Origin: Magnaporthiopsis rhizophila | Taxonomy: Eukaryota; Ascomycota; Sordariomycetes; Magnaporthales; Magnaporthaceae | NCBI GenBank assembly: GCA_003049465.1 | Contig: PYSS01000132.1 | Location: 41,440-105,439 of the forward strand | DNA length: 64,000 bases | Reading direction: 5' to 3' | Part shown: piece by piece, positions 20,713 to 31,467 of the stretch | Numbering within the stretch: position 1 is the stretch's first letter | Layout: every line of letters starts with the position of its first letter | Translations under genes and position numbers: made by a program | Notes under the pieces: generated by a model | The model's input: the letters and a program-made list of their open reading frames with translations, nothing else | What the model was told of the DNA's origin: nothing | Database searches by the model: none

Positions 20713-22359
20713 ATGGCTTCGTCAGAAGCCCCTGTGGCGTCAATCGCCCCTGAAAGTGGGGTGTCGCGACAACCAAAGCAGCGACGAGCATGCGATGAGT
20801 GCAGGACGCGGAAGCTGGCCTGCAGCAAAGAGCCGACCGGGTGTGCTCGCTGCAAGTGGGAGGGCATTGTATGCCACTACTCTCCCCAGAAGCAGATGGG
20901 CCGACCGAGGAAGCGGCCGCGCCCCGAGGTCTCGGGTGATGGCGATAGCAGGGCTGCTCAGCCACAACCACCGCCGCAGCAGGACCTCCCGACGATCGGC
21001 GACGACATGGATTCCATTTCCATGATGCCTGACTTTGCTGCCTTTGATTTGGACCCGGGGCTAGTCGACAGCGGCCCCAGCCTATTCGACATGCTCGACC
21101 CAGCCTTGTCAACGACTTGGATGCAGCCTAGCAACGATGTCGGTAGCCAAGTCGAGCCTGGCACGGTGGGACCGAGAGATCGATACTCGGGCCCATGGGG
21201 AGGCCTCATTGGACTAAGCTCCGACGGCGAGGGCGCTGGTGGTGCTCTCGCCGCCAACGGGCCCGATATGTGGACACAACAGCCACCTCAAGCTGAGTCG
21301 CATTCACCACCTGGACGGCGCCGGCTCCTCAACCCCCACCTCACCAACGGGATCCCCTTCTCAGGCCTAGACGATCTTGGACCAGAGCCAGGCCTGACGC
21401 CGTCGCCACCGTCACTCACCTCGGACGGATCTCCGACGCCTGTAGCCACCGCCGCCACTGGAGACAGCCCTGACTCCTGGTCCTCGCAGCCACGGCACAG
21501 CCAGCACTATCAACTCCCGGATGAAATCCCCAGAACAAGCGTTTTTACCACCACCCCCGTCCGCGCTCCCTCCAACGGCTCTTGTTCCTGCCTGGCCAAG
21601 ATGTACCTGGCCCTCGACTCGCTGCAAAACCTGCCGGACAAAGTCGGCCCGGCCATGGCGTGCGCCCGAGGGGCCGCAAAGACGGCCTGGGAAGTGACCG
21701 AGTGTCAGACGTGCTCGCCGCCAAACTTCACAGACCCCTCGTACAAGCCGAGCACCCAATCCTTCCAGAACCTGATGCTGCTCGGGGCCCTGCTGCCCTC
21801 CATCGCCAACGCGTACAACACCATCCTGCCCATGATCGACGCCGAGGCCGAGGCCTGCCGGGTCGAGGCCGCCGCAGCACGCCGCCGCCTACACGACCCG
21901 CTCGCCCGCCGCCCCGAGCTGGTGTTCGACATTGAAACGTACGGCGGGTTGTGGGGCCGCGTCGCCAGCCGGTGCCGCGACGGCAGGCTCGGCAACGTGG
22001 TGGCCGCCAAGTCGCTGGACCCGGACACGTGGCGGTCTCTGGTGCGCGCGCTGCTGCGGCTCGACGTCTACGGACTCAGCGGCGAGATGACGTGCGGCGG
22101 GCCGACAACAACGTCGACGGTTCAGGGCGGCGTTGGCCCCGCCGACATTGTGCGCCAGATCGGGCTCAAGGACATTGTGGACTTTTTGCTCGAGCGGTCC
22201 CGCGCCAGACACGCAAAGATTGACGAGCTGATCGCGGCTGGCGAGATCGTCGATGCGAACTGTATCAACCATAAGCCCTTGCCTCCGGGGCAGAAACACG
22301 CCTGTCAGAATGTGCTCGAGGTGGCTAGGCTCTCCATTGAGCGCCTTGTCATTGCCTAG
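20713..22359 (+). CDS. Zn(II)2Cys6 transcription factor, AflR-like C-terminal region
   Basis: Single-exon frame of 548 residues. The ATG at 20713 is preferred over one at 20680 because the family starts shortly before the zinc cluster. The binuclear cluster has C27, C30, C37, C44, C47 and C54 (C-x2-C-x6-C-x6-C-x2-C-x6-C), followed by a basic QMGRPRKRPRP tail for DNA binding. A long Pro/Ser-rich middle follows, then a C-terminal helical region beginning S-C-S-C-L-A-K-M-Y-L-A-L-D-S-L that resembles the AflR-type regulator domain. This supports a nuclear pathway-specific transcription factor. Such factors often regulate secondary metabolism, but no PKS, NRPS or terpene synthase is in the window, so its targets are unknown. 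It converges on palC with a 262-bp gap. Confidence 0.9.
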   Translation: MASSEAPVASIAPESGVSRQPKQRRACDECRTRKLACSKEPTGCARCKWEGIVCHYSPQKQMGRPRKRPRPEVSGDGDSRAAQPQPPPQQDLPTIGDDMDSISMMPDFAAFDLDPGLVDSGPSLFDMLDPALSTTWMQPSNDVGSQVEPGTVGPRDRYSGPWGGLIGLSSDGEGAGGALAANGPDMWTQQPPQAESHSPPGRRRLLNPHLTNGIPFSGLDDLGPEPGLTPSPPSLTSDGSPTPVATAATGDSPDSWSSQPRHSQHYQLPDEIPRTSVFTTTPVRAPSNGSCSCLAKMYLALDSLQNLPDKVGPAMACARGAAKTAWEVTECQTCSPPNFTDPSYKPSTQSFQNLMLLGALLPSIANAYNTILPMIDAEAEACRVEAAAARRRLHDPLARRPELVFDIETYGGLWGRVASRCRDGRLGNVVAAKSLDPDTWRSLVRALLRLDVYGLSGEMTCGGPTTTSTVQGGVGPADIVRQIGLKDIVDFLLERSRARHAKIDELIAAGEIVDANCINHKPLPPGQKHACQNVLEVARLSIERLVIA

Positions 22360-22621
22360 GTGGAAGGAACCATCATTGTCATGTATTACAAGGTTTATGA
22401 AAATCATTCCTTTTGAATCTAGAAACTTTCCCCTTTTTCATCATCTTATTGTATTGAACTTTCATGATCACTGAGGCGTTATTGCAACGGTACTTCTTAA
22501 AGATCGGTCCTCGCATAAGCCATTGTCATAATCTTCCGCAACAGATCCACTTTGTGTTACTTGGGATGGCAAGTCTTACAGGGCAAGCATTTAGGGCCAG
22601 TTTGAAAGAAGCTACTTTACG

Positions 22622-24284
22622 TCAATAGTAGGAACTAGTGCTGGCAGATCTCCCGTATGCATCATTGGCTCCGGGATATGCGCCCACTACTGGCCGGTCA
22701 TCCTTTACCTCATCCTCCGAATCCGAGCCGTTGCCGAAGTCATCAGAACCCTCGGGCGGCGCCCGCATCGACTCTAAGACCACGGGGTCAAGAGATGGCG
22801 GCTCGTAGGGTTTTATTGTGTGAATATCGCGTCCGGAGGGCATCTGAGCCAGAAGTGTGGCAGCAGCTGGGACAAGTTGTGTGTTCATCTGCGAAAGGGA
22901 ATCAGGGTTAGAGCCGGCACCAAGACAACCCCAACCAAAAATCCTGGGGCTCGGCAGCGGATCGGAAACCCACGGTATCATTTTGCTTGGACCATTTCGC
23001 ATCCAACATCTCTATCACGCGCATTTCGTCAAGCCGGCCGGCGTCGGCGCCCCAGCTGGTGCCCTTTTCGACCTTGCGGTCCTCGCGCTTCTCAGTCCAC
23101 TCCTTGGCGAGCTTTCCCAGCCGGAAGCCGCCCTTCTTGCTGTCGCCGGACGAGTCGACTCCGAGCTCCTGCAGGCCCGCGTGCAGCCAGCCGATCGCGT
23201 TACCGGTCTGGCCGCCCAGCTCGGCGTCGATGCCGAAAAAGCGGCAAGCCCTGGCGCGCGCCGTCCGTCTGAGGTTTTCGATATATTTGATAAAGTCGCC
23301 ACTTAGACCTCTACTGCTTGCGCCGCCGCTGCCCCCTCCGCCGCTGCCACTGCCACTGCCACCACTCATGCCTCGGACCAGGCCGCTCATCCTCCCGCCG
23401 GTGTTGGCGTCCCCACCGCCACCACCGCCCCCTCCTCCGCCCGCCGCCGACTGACAGAGGGCGACGGCCTGGGCGGCGTGCTCCGAGGCGGCGAGACAGA
23501 GGCGAGCAAACAGATGGGCGCGCACTTTTGGTATCTCGGGCGCGCGGTACATCCACTCCTTGTCCTGGGCGTTGCGGCTCTGGGCGATCAGGGCCGGGTA
23601 TGGATCATCCTTGAGCACAGCAAGCAGGGTGGCCTCGGCGAGCGCCAGGCTCTTTTGGGCGGCGACGGTGGCGGGGCTAATGTCGGCGCAGGGTGCCGGG
23701 CCCGATGACGACGTGGACCGCTGGCTCAGGTAGTCGTAGACGGACGCGGCGTCCAGCAGCAGCCGGGTGGCGCCCGTCACGGCCACCAGGCGCTGCTCCG
23801 GCCCTGGTGGGGCGACGGACACGACGTACAGGGGCTGCAGGGCGGAGCGAGCCTGGAGCGACAGGGCGTTGGCTAGGGTGCTCAAGGCGAAGTAGAGTTC
23901 GTGCTCCAGCGAGCGGATGCGCACGCGGGGAGGCTCGCGGCCCGGCACGGGCGACTCGGACAGCGAGGGCCGCCACTCGATGGACGGAGCCGACTTGAGG
24001 ACCACGTCGACCTGCTCGCCGTCGGCACCGGCGTGCGGGGAGCGGTGGCCGAGGCCGGCGTCGACGGCGAGCAGGTAGCGCAGGTAGTCGTTAATGCTGG
24101 CGACGACCAGCGACAGGCTCGGGGCCTGGGCCGAGGGTGGGAGGCGCTTGTGCTTCTTGAGAGTGTCCCGCACGACGCCGCGGTAGGTGCTGGCGTTGAG
24201 GGGCAGCGACGGGTGTGTCTCGCAGCCGAAGCTAGACGAGAAGGAGAAGGCCGAGCAGGTCGGGAGCACGAAGGGGTACGGCAT
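22622..24284 (-). CDS. palC: pH-response regulator PalC (BRO1 domain)
   Basis: Two exons, 24284-22974 and 22888-22622, 525 residues; intron of 85 nt with donor GTGGGT and acceptor CAG. The start MPYPFVLPTCSAFSFSSSF and E-I-E-W-R-P-like SIEWRPSLSESP identify PalC. PalC is an ESCRT-III (Vps32)-binding BRO1 protein recruited to the plasma-membrane ambient-pH sensing complex, upstream of proteolytic activation of PacC. A low-complexity insertion (ten Gly at about residues 281-290, then Gly/Ser runs) separates the helices of the BRO1 domain. The short second exon encodes a hydrophilic acidic tail (DSEDEVKDD). It is divergent from ALG6, with 517 bp between starts. Confidence 0.93.
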
Positions 24285-24801
24285 GGCTGGGACGGGCGGG
24301 TGTAAGGAGGGCGGGGCAGCTACATGGGCGCGAGGATTTGTCTCTGCCCTCGGGGAGCTCTTGTCCGCCTTCGATTGCGGCGACGCAGTCCGTAGTGTCG
24401 AGCCTACCTAGACGGCTTCTGTGATCAGTGTAACAGCTGGATATGGCAAAAAAAAATTTCAAAAAAGAAATATTCCTTGAGACGTTCAATCGACAACATG
24501 TCATTGTCGTCGCGAAGTTCCTCTCGAATTGACTACAGTGCTGGGTCAATGATGTGACATCACAAGCACCCCCCTGGATTCCAGCGTCCAATCATTTTTC
24601 CCAGCGTTCCCCCACAACGCTAGCGTCAGGGGACCCGGAACCAAACTTGTTGGAGCCGTGGAGTGGAGAAAATTCCCTGTAGCTTCGCTGGCAGCTTCCG
24701 TTCTAGCTTCCTCAAGTTGGTTTGGTGCTCGCTCAACACGCGCCCCTTCCGATGCGAACCCGACCCCGTCTCCCACAACACCTCCCATAGCCATTGACGC
24801 C
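24285..24801. other. Divergent promoter region, palC / ALG6
   Basis: 517 bp. Contains an A/T patch at 24446-24475 and no clear TATA box for either gene. I saw no GCCARG PacC site in this interval by eye. Nothing else seen. Confidence 0.5.
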
Positions 24802-26705
24802 ATGGCCGGGTCTTCCGATACCTCTCTGCAGACGCCAAGGCCGCGCAAGCCCAAGAAGACCGCCGCCAGCGCCGCCGTCGTCCGGCCGCCAAGCCCCATA
24901 CGATCTCCGAAGTCCCCCAAGGCCGAAGCTTTGGTGCGCGTCCCGACCTTCCCGCTGGCCGCCCTCCTCTGGCCCGCCCGCGGCTCCGCAACACAATGGG
25001 AGGTCCTGGCTCTCACCTTGATGGTGGTAGGCCTCTTCAGATGGGCCGCAGGGCTCTGGGGCTACTCAGGCAAGCTTCACCACGCCCACAGTGACACCGC
25101 GATACCTGCCATCCGTGCACCCTACTGACCCCCTCTTCCTCTCTCCAACATTTAGGCTTCCAGAAACCCCCCATATTTGGCGACTACGAGGCGCAGCGAC
25201 ACTGGATGGAGATCACGACACAGCTGCCGATATCGCAGTGGTACTTCCACGACCTCGAGTGGTGGGGCCTCGACTACCCGCCCCTGACGGCGTACCACAG
25301 CTGGCTTCTAGGCGTCATCGGCTCCCGTATCGACCCATCCTGGTTCGCGCTCTGCACCTCGCGTGGCTCTGCCGATCCCACGCTCAAGATATTCATGCGG
25401 GCCACGGTCATCGTGTCGGAATACCTCCTCTACATCCCCGCCGTAGTCGTTTTCGTCCGCCGCTTCAGCCGGCTGAATGACATCGCCTCCTGGACCGCCT
25501 CGGTTGCGCTGGTGGCCATCCTGATGCAGCCGGGCCTCATCCTCATCGACCATGTCCACTTCCAGTACAACACGGTCATGCTGGGCTTTGTCCTGGCCAG
25601 CATGTCCAGCATGCTGGCTGGGAGGCTGCTCTGGGCCTCGGTGTTTTTTGTCCTCGCCCTGGGCTTCAAGCAGATGGCTCTGTACTACGCCTTCAGCGTG
25701 TTTGCCTATCTCCTTGGCAGCTGCGTGTTTCCGCGCCCGAATCCTGCCAGGCTCCTGGCCATTGCTGCCGTCACAGCCGCCTCTTTTGCCATCCTTGTCC
25801 TGCCCTTGGTTGTGGGCACCTTATACGATGTCCACCGAGGCATTACTCCTCGACCAGAGCTACAAGGGCCGCCTCCGCCACTACCCCTCTTTGCTTGGTT
25901 GCCCAACTACATCGACACTGACGCCGCTTACTATCCTATTGTCGAGCAAATGGTGCAGCTTATCCATCGCGTGTTCCCCTTCGCGCGCGGCCTGTTCGAG
26001 GACAAAGTGGCAAACTTTTGGTGCGCGCTCAACGTCGCCATCAAGCTGCGAAAGTATCCTGCCGACCTCCTGCAAAAGGCGGCTCTGGGCATGACACTCC
26101 TGTCTATCGCACCACCAAACCTGGTACTGTTCCTGCGGCCGCGAAAGACGCTCCTGCCTACGGCGTTCGCTGCAACTGCGTGGGGTTTCTTCATGTTCAG
26201 CTACCAGGTGCACGAGAAGAGCGTTCTGCTACCCTTGATGCCCATGACGATGCTGCTTGCGGGCAAGCAGGGCCTAGCGAGGGAGGTGCGGGCCTGGGTG
26301 GGTTTCGCCAACCTGTTGGGCGCATGGACCATGTTCCCATTGCTGCAGCGCGTCGACCTGCGTCTCCCGTATGCGGTACTCACCCTCCTCTGGGCCTACC
26401 TCCTTGGTTTGCCGCCGACATCGCTTGGGGCGTATTTTGACGAGAGCCTGACGACGTCCCCGGCGCAGTGGGCTACGGCGCTGGTCCACGGCGCCTTCTA
26501 CGTGGCCATGGCGGCGTGGCACGTGGCTGACCTCAGTTTTAGGCCTCCTCCCGGCAAGCCGGACCTGTGGGTCGTGGCCAATGTTGGCATTGGGGCCGCC
26601 GGGTTTTCGCTCTGCTACCTCTGGTGTATGTGGAGGTTACTGCTCGACGCCGATCTAATATCCAAGTCTTGGGCCACCAAGAAGCCCAAGCTGAAGAATT
26701 TCTGA
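24802..26705 (+). CDS. ALG6: ALG6, dolichyl-P-Glc:Man9GlcNAc2-PP-dolichol alpha-1,3-glucosyltransferase
   Basis: Two exons, 24802-25069 and 25156-26705, 605 residues. The enzyme adds the first glucose to the lipid-linked oligosaccharide in the ER membrane, using dolichyl-phosphate glucose, before transfer to Asn. Diagnostic sequence follows the junction: FGDYEAQRHWMEIT then LPISQWYFHDLEWWGLDYPP, the conserved luminal loop with acidic catalytic residues of the ALG6/ALG8 (GT57) family. About ten hydrophobic membrane segments follow, and the tail is Lys-rich (KSWATKKPKLKNF). The N-terminal about 45 residues are Ser/Pro/Lys-rich and cytosolic. The 86-nt intron begins GCAAGC and ends TTTAG: a GC-AG intron, required to keep W-G-Y-S-G-F-Q-K-P-P in frame. 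Confidence 0.95.
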
Positions 26706-27701
26706 GCCGCTGGAGGTGGCTGCAGATGGGTACTGTACGCAGATCAGGTCGGTGGGGTAGAAGGGCTGGCTGGCCGTCAGCAGTCTAGGTAGATTCTTGG
26801 AACCTCTTGGTTTTGCTCCTTTTCTGACAAATTCTTCTCGGACTCTGAACACCGCCTGACGACGGCATGCATTTAATTCGGAAATATACCCATACGCGCT
26901 TGCAAATCTTGATTCTCAAACGCTGCTGACGCTGCGAAAAATATGTTCTGGACATATCTTGGGGAGCTGCTACCACCCACACTGGCGGGCTCACATGGAC
27001 GTCCGGGAGCCTTGCCGATGTTGGTTGGCAGAACCACAGGATGCAAAGTCCGGGGGGGCCAACACATTCCACCCGAAACACTGCCACGCCGCGCAGCCGC
27101 AGCCTCGATCGGTGCTGCTAAAAATGTAATCGCCACACGAACGGTGACCCCTGAACCATGCTCGAACTGGGAATTTTGTGCGGGAGGGTCGGGCTGGGGA
27201 GGTGCCAATTGTTGGTGCCATACGAGCCAGCCAGATGCGGGATTGGGCGAGCCGTCCAAGAGAGGCGAGGGCTCACGTTATTACCAAGACGTCCCTCCAC
27301 GGACTGCTTCTATTTTGCCGCACGTCAGCTCTTAATTAGCTGCGGGCCTGCGGGGGGGTGTTCCATGCTCACACGATGGGCTTTGTAGGCAGGCTGGACG
27401 GCGTAAGAGTCGTTTGTGGGTGTGATAGTTTGTGTGGGATTGAGTGTTGCGCGCCGCGGCGATGACGCCCGGCTTTTGATGGGATTGGGAACTAGCCCAG
27501 GTAGGCAGGTATATGTTGCCCTGAACGTCCCGGATTCTTCCCACGATGCCGGTCCAGGAGTTTGCTTCATCCCACTTTGCTGGAAATGCTTCTTGATAGC
27601 AGCTTTTCCGCACCGACCGGTAGGTGGTGTGCGTCTTGCCCCGCCAGCTCCCATCCTTCGTCCGTGAAAGTCAGCCCGCATCTGGGCATCAGCCCATCGC
27701 G
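26706..27701. other. Intergenic region, no gene seen
   Basis: About 1 kb between two plus-strand genes. Short frames on both strands lack motifs. It includes a G7 run near 27352 and the promoter of the cupredoxin-like gene. No TATA box stands out. Confidence 0.55.
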
Positions 27702-29316
27702 ATGATGCTTCTCCCGCGCTTGCTCGCCAGCGTTACTTGCCTTTTTGCGATCGGGATCGAAGCCCAGGCGACGACATCTACTGGATCATCGACCGGGGGC
27801 CAAACTTCCTTACCAACCTCGACGCGAACGAGAACGAGATCGACATCGACATCGACATCGACGTCGTCTTCCGTCGCGGCAGCTACACACACTGTCGCCG
27901 TTGGTGCTGTACGAATAATACCTTTCCCTTTGGTGTCATATGGGCTGGCAGCAAGTGTGGGGGCTAACCAACGCATGGCCAACACTAGGACGGCTTCAAG
28001 TTTCAGCCAAACAGCATAACGGCGAAGAAGGGTGATATCATCCGTAGGTTGTCCTTCTTTCTGCTTCTTACCACCTTTTTGGCCCATGTTAATGCTAATG
28101 TCCCCGCTGTCCAGTCTTTCGCTTCTACCCCGGCGGCCACGCAGTAGCACGTTCCGACTTTGAGTTCCCATGTATCCCCTACGAGCTCACGGGCGTCAAC
28201 CATGTTGGCTTCTTCAGCAAGATCCAGACGCCCCATGTGGTGTCCAACAACCTGCCTACCTTCTCCGTCGTGGTCAACGACACGCAGCCGATATTCTTTT
28301 ACTGTCCTGCCCCAGGATCGTGCGTAGACCACCAGATGATCGGCGTCATTAACCCTGTGAGTTCTCATCTTTTAACCCCTGTTCCCGCTTCCCCTTTCTC
28401 AGTTGGGACGGCGGCTAACATAACTGCAACCCTGCGTACACAGAATGCGACCCAAACGCTGGAAAAGCAGGAGGAAGCCGTGAAAAAGGCCACCCTCCAG
28501 CTCACGCCCGGCGACCCTTGGCCCAGCGAGACGGCGCGCCCGAAGACCCCGGCCGCCGGCGCAACGGGCCAGCATCAGGCGTCCGCTCTGGGGGCCGGGC
28601 AGATCGCGGGCATCGCCATCGGCGGGACTGCGGCCCTGACGCTGGTCGGCGCGCTGCTGTTCATCTGCGGAAGAAGGACCAGCCGCAGCGGCCGCGGGCT
28701 GCTGCCGTGGTCCAAAAAGGACGGCGACGCTGCTGCGGCAGCCAACACGCCGACGACGCCGCGCCTCGGCGAGGGCGGCACCCCGCTCTCGCCCAACGCC
28801 GCCCCCGTCGACGTCAAGCAGCAACAACAGCAGCACGGCGGCGGCGGCCCGTTCTCGAGCCCCGGCCACTCGCCGCTCGGCACGGCCATCTCCCCATATT
28901 CGGTGGGACAGGACCCATACCGCGCGGCGGGGGTTGCGGCACCGGGCTATGCGCACCATCCGTACCAACCGCACCAGTACCAGAACGTGGTGCCGCCGCC
29001 GCTGCACTCGGCGAGCAGAACGCCGCCCTACAGCCCGGGCTCGTTCATGACGTACCAGCCGTTACAAGGGCACTGTCCGCAGCAGCAGCAGCAGTACATG
29101 CCGCCGCACCACGGAGGCGGCGGCATCACGTCCGTGCCGCCGCACTGGGCCGCGGGCGCGGGGCCCGGCGGCGCTTATGAGCTGCCGCCTCCCCCGGTGC
29201 CGGTGGAGCTCTCCGCATCGCCCAGGAGTCCGGCGTTCCAGGCGTATCAGCAGGCGCGGCAGTTTTCTTTCGCAGCCGATGCAGATACGAGGTTCACGCC
29301 TGGGCCGAGGCCATAG
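27702..29316 (+). CDS. Membrane-anchored cupredoxin-like serine/threonine-rich extracellular protein
   Basis: Four exons, 27702-27908, 27989-28043, 28115-28356 and 28444-29316, 458 residues; introns 80, 71 and 87 nt. A signal peptide (MMLLPRLLASVTCLFAIGIEAQ) is followed by a Ser/Thr/Arg tract (TRTRTRSTSTSTSTSSS). Next comes a cupredoxin-like domain: DGFKFQPNSITAKKGDII, FRFYPGGHAVARS, and the C-terminal Cys-His-Met cluster CVDHQMIGVINP, which with the His of GGHAV could bind a type-1 copper. A membrane helix at about residues 219-244 (AGIAIGGTAALTLVGALLF) is followed by a basic stop and a Pro/Gln/Gly-rich cytoplasmic tail of about 210 residues. This type is widespread in filamentous ascomycetes and poorly characterised. 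Exon 2 is only 55 nt. An alternative ATG lies one codon downstream. Confidence 0.85.
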
Positions 29317-31467
29317 GTTCTGTTCTGATATAATTATCGTCGGGGGACTGCATGCGATGGCGTTGAAATGCTTTTTACTCTATTTACATTCATGTACATA
29401 TTATGTCCCCAAAACCCTGAGTATGAAACATCATGGGCTCTGTACTACCTACCTACCTACCTACCTAGCTTTTGAATAGACTTCTAGACGATGCTTAAAA
29501 TAAGCCGGATTTCCTATTCAAGGCAAATTTCTCCTCAGGGACACGGATGGCAGGCAGGGATGCACCGGTGTTAGGAATCAGGGACGAGAGTTAGAAACTC
29601 AGGAACAAGCAGCAGCGGCCCACTTGGCGGGTTTCTGGCACAAGTGTCAACGAGATCTGCCGGAATCGTCCAATTCAAGACCAAGCAAGACCACCCGACA
29701 CTCACTCGGCGCGTTCCGAGGGAAATGCACGCCTCACTGATTTGATCGTTGCCTGGGCCAAGAGGTTCGTCGCACAAGCCGCAATTACTGTACCAAACTC
29801 GGCAATCACTGGGCATGGAGCAGCCAGCCAGCAAAAAAAGGGTCGTTGGCGCCATCGATGCATCCTTTACGTATTATTGTGCATGCTGTCATGTTCGTCT
29901 CATAGGCGGGCTATTTTCAGGTCTGATGCCAGGGCAGGGCAGGGGGTGCGGGTGGGCTGGGAACGCTTTTTTAGGACGCTTGATGCTTGCACTGCCCGGC
30001 TGCCCTGCCAGGGGGTGGGCTTTGAGCCTCCCGCACTCGCTGACGCTTACATAACTGAAAAAAAGTGCGAGAAGGCAGGTGTCAGATGAGATGATGGAGA
30101 TAACCCATGAGCTGCGGCACAGTAAGTAAAACAGAGCTTGATCGACCTGATGATATCGAATGCCAAGCTGGACTGCGCCCAAGCACCAGACGAGCCCGCG
30201 TGGTGGCCCTGTCTGTGGTTTGTGGCACTCCCGTTCGCTGTTCGGTTCAACGGTGCCGCTCACTAGCAAGAGCAAGAGCTTCCACTGTTCTTCTCTTTTT
30301 GGTGAACCCCGCGCGATCGACCAGGGCCCGTCCAGCGCACCGTGCGGCCCGCCTGGTTCCAGTTAGACTTTTATTTTTTCCTTCCCCTGGCGAATGTCAA
30401 GAGGAGAGGAGCATACATCCATTGTCCCGTATGTAAAAATGGTGTTGTAATTGCCCACCAATGTGACCACGTATCCAGAAACGCGGTGCGCGCGCTGTGC
30501 TCCTCCTCCGCCAGAGCGGAAAAGCACGGGACCAGACCCTCGTCGAGCGAGTCGTGACGGTGCGTCGACGTCCTCCTGTATACGTTTCGGCCAGGAGACG
30601 CAGAAATTGCAGATCCGACCTTTCTTGGTCGCTACCGCGTTTGAAACAAGCATCTTCGCGAGCGTCCGTCTCCTCACGTCACGTCTTGTTCGATGGGGGC
30701 CGGCCCATCCGTTCGAGAAGCCCACCTACCCCTGCACGCCACAAGCCTCATCCCAAGTACCCCCCCAGCCGCGGGGTACTCGCGAACCCTGCAAGCGTCA
30801 CACCCAAACGCAGGTCCCCTTGTTCAGCCACCCCAGGTACCTTTTTTTTTTTTTTTTCTTTGCTGCGGACGGGACGCTGCCGCAGCCAGGGCATGCCAAA
30901 ATACCAAAGGTCCCCACCACAGTGCAGACAGCGGGCGGGCGGCGCGCTTACTTTAAGACCTTACTCCACGAGCCGAGCTTCACTCCCAGCAAAGAAAGAG
31001 GACACAGTTGTTTTAATCTAAGCTGCCATCGCCAACCAGAGTTCCTTTTTTTTTTTTAATCCTTCACTGCGACTTCACCTTTTTTCCTCACATCGAATCA
31101 ATTGGTTTCTCTTTTCTCAAATAACCCTTCGTCCTCGAGTTGACTCTTTTTTTTTCCCTCCCTCCCCATTTTTCAGTTCAGCCACCGTTTCCTTCTTCTC
31201 CCTCCCACCCGAACTTATTTTCTCGGCAGCAAAAACCCGCCCACCTGCGACAACAACGGCTATACGCCCACCCCGATCGAATTTCATTCTCCCTCGCTAG
31301 CCGCGACACAACTGACGACTGCGACCTCTTTTCCGTAACATCCAAACCTGTCCTCGACCTGGTGAAACCCGAGATTCAGTCGAGCATAACAAGAGGAGGA
31401 CGAACGGCCTCGAGCCCCGAAAAAGGAAAAAAAAAATAAAAAAATCTATAAACTACCACCCGACACA
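29317..31467. other. Intergenic region with simple repeats and the ERV29-like promoter
   Basis: About 2.15 kb. A (CCTA)n tract lies at about 29445-29467 in the 3' flank of the cupredoxin gene. Several T or CT runs (30840-30860, 31046-31060, 31147-31185) and an A-rich end (31421-31440) belong to the long leader and promoter of the ERV29-like gene. Open frames of up to 202 codons (30451-31059) have no motifs and overlap each other in several phases, so I do not call them. Confidence 0.55.
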
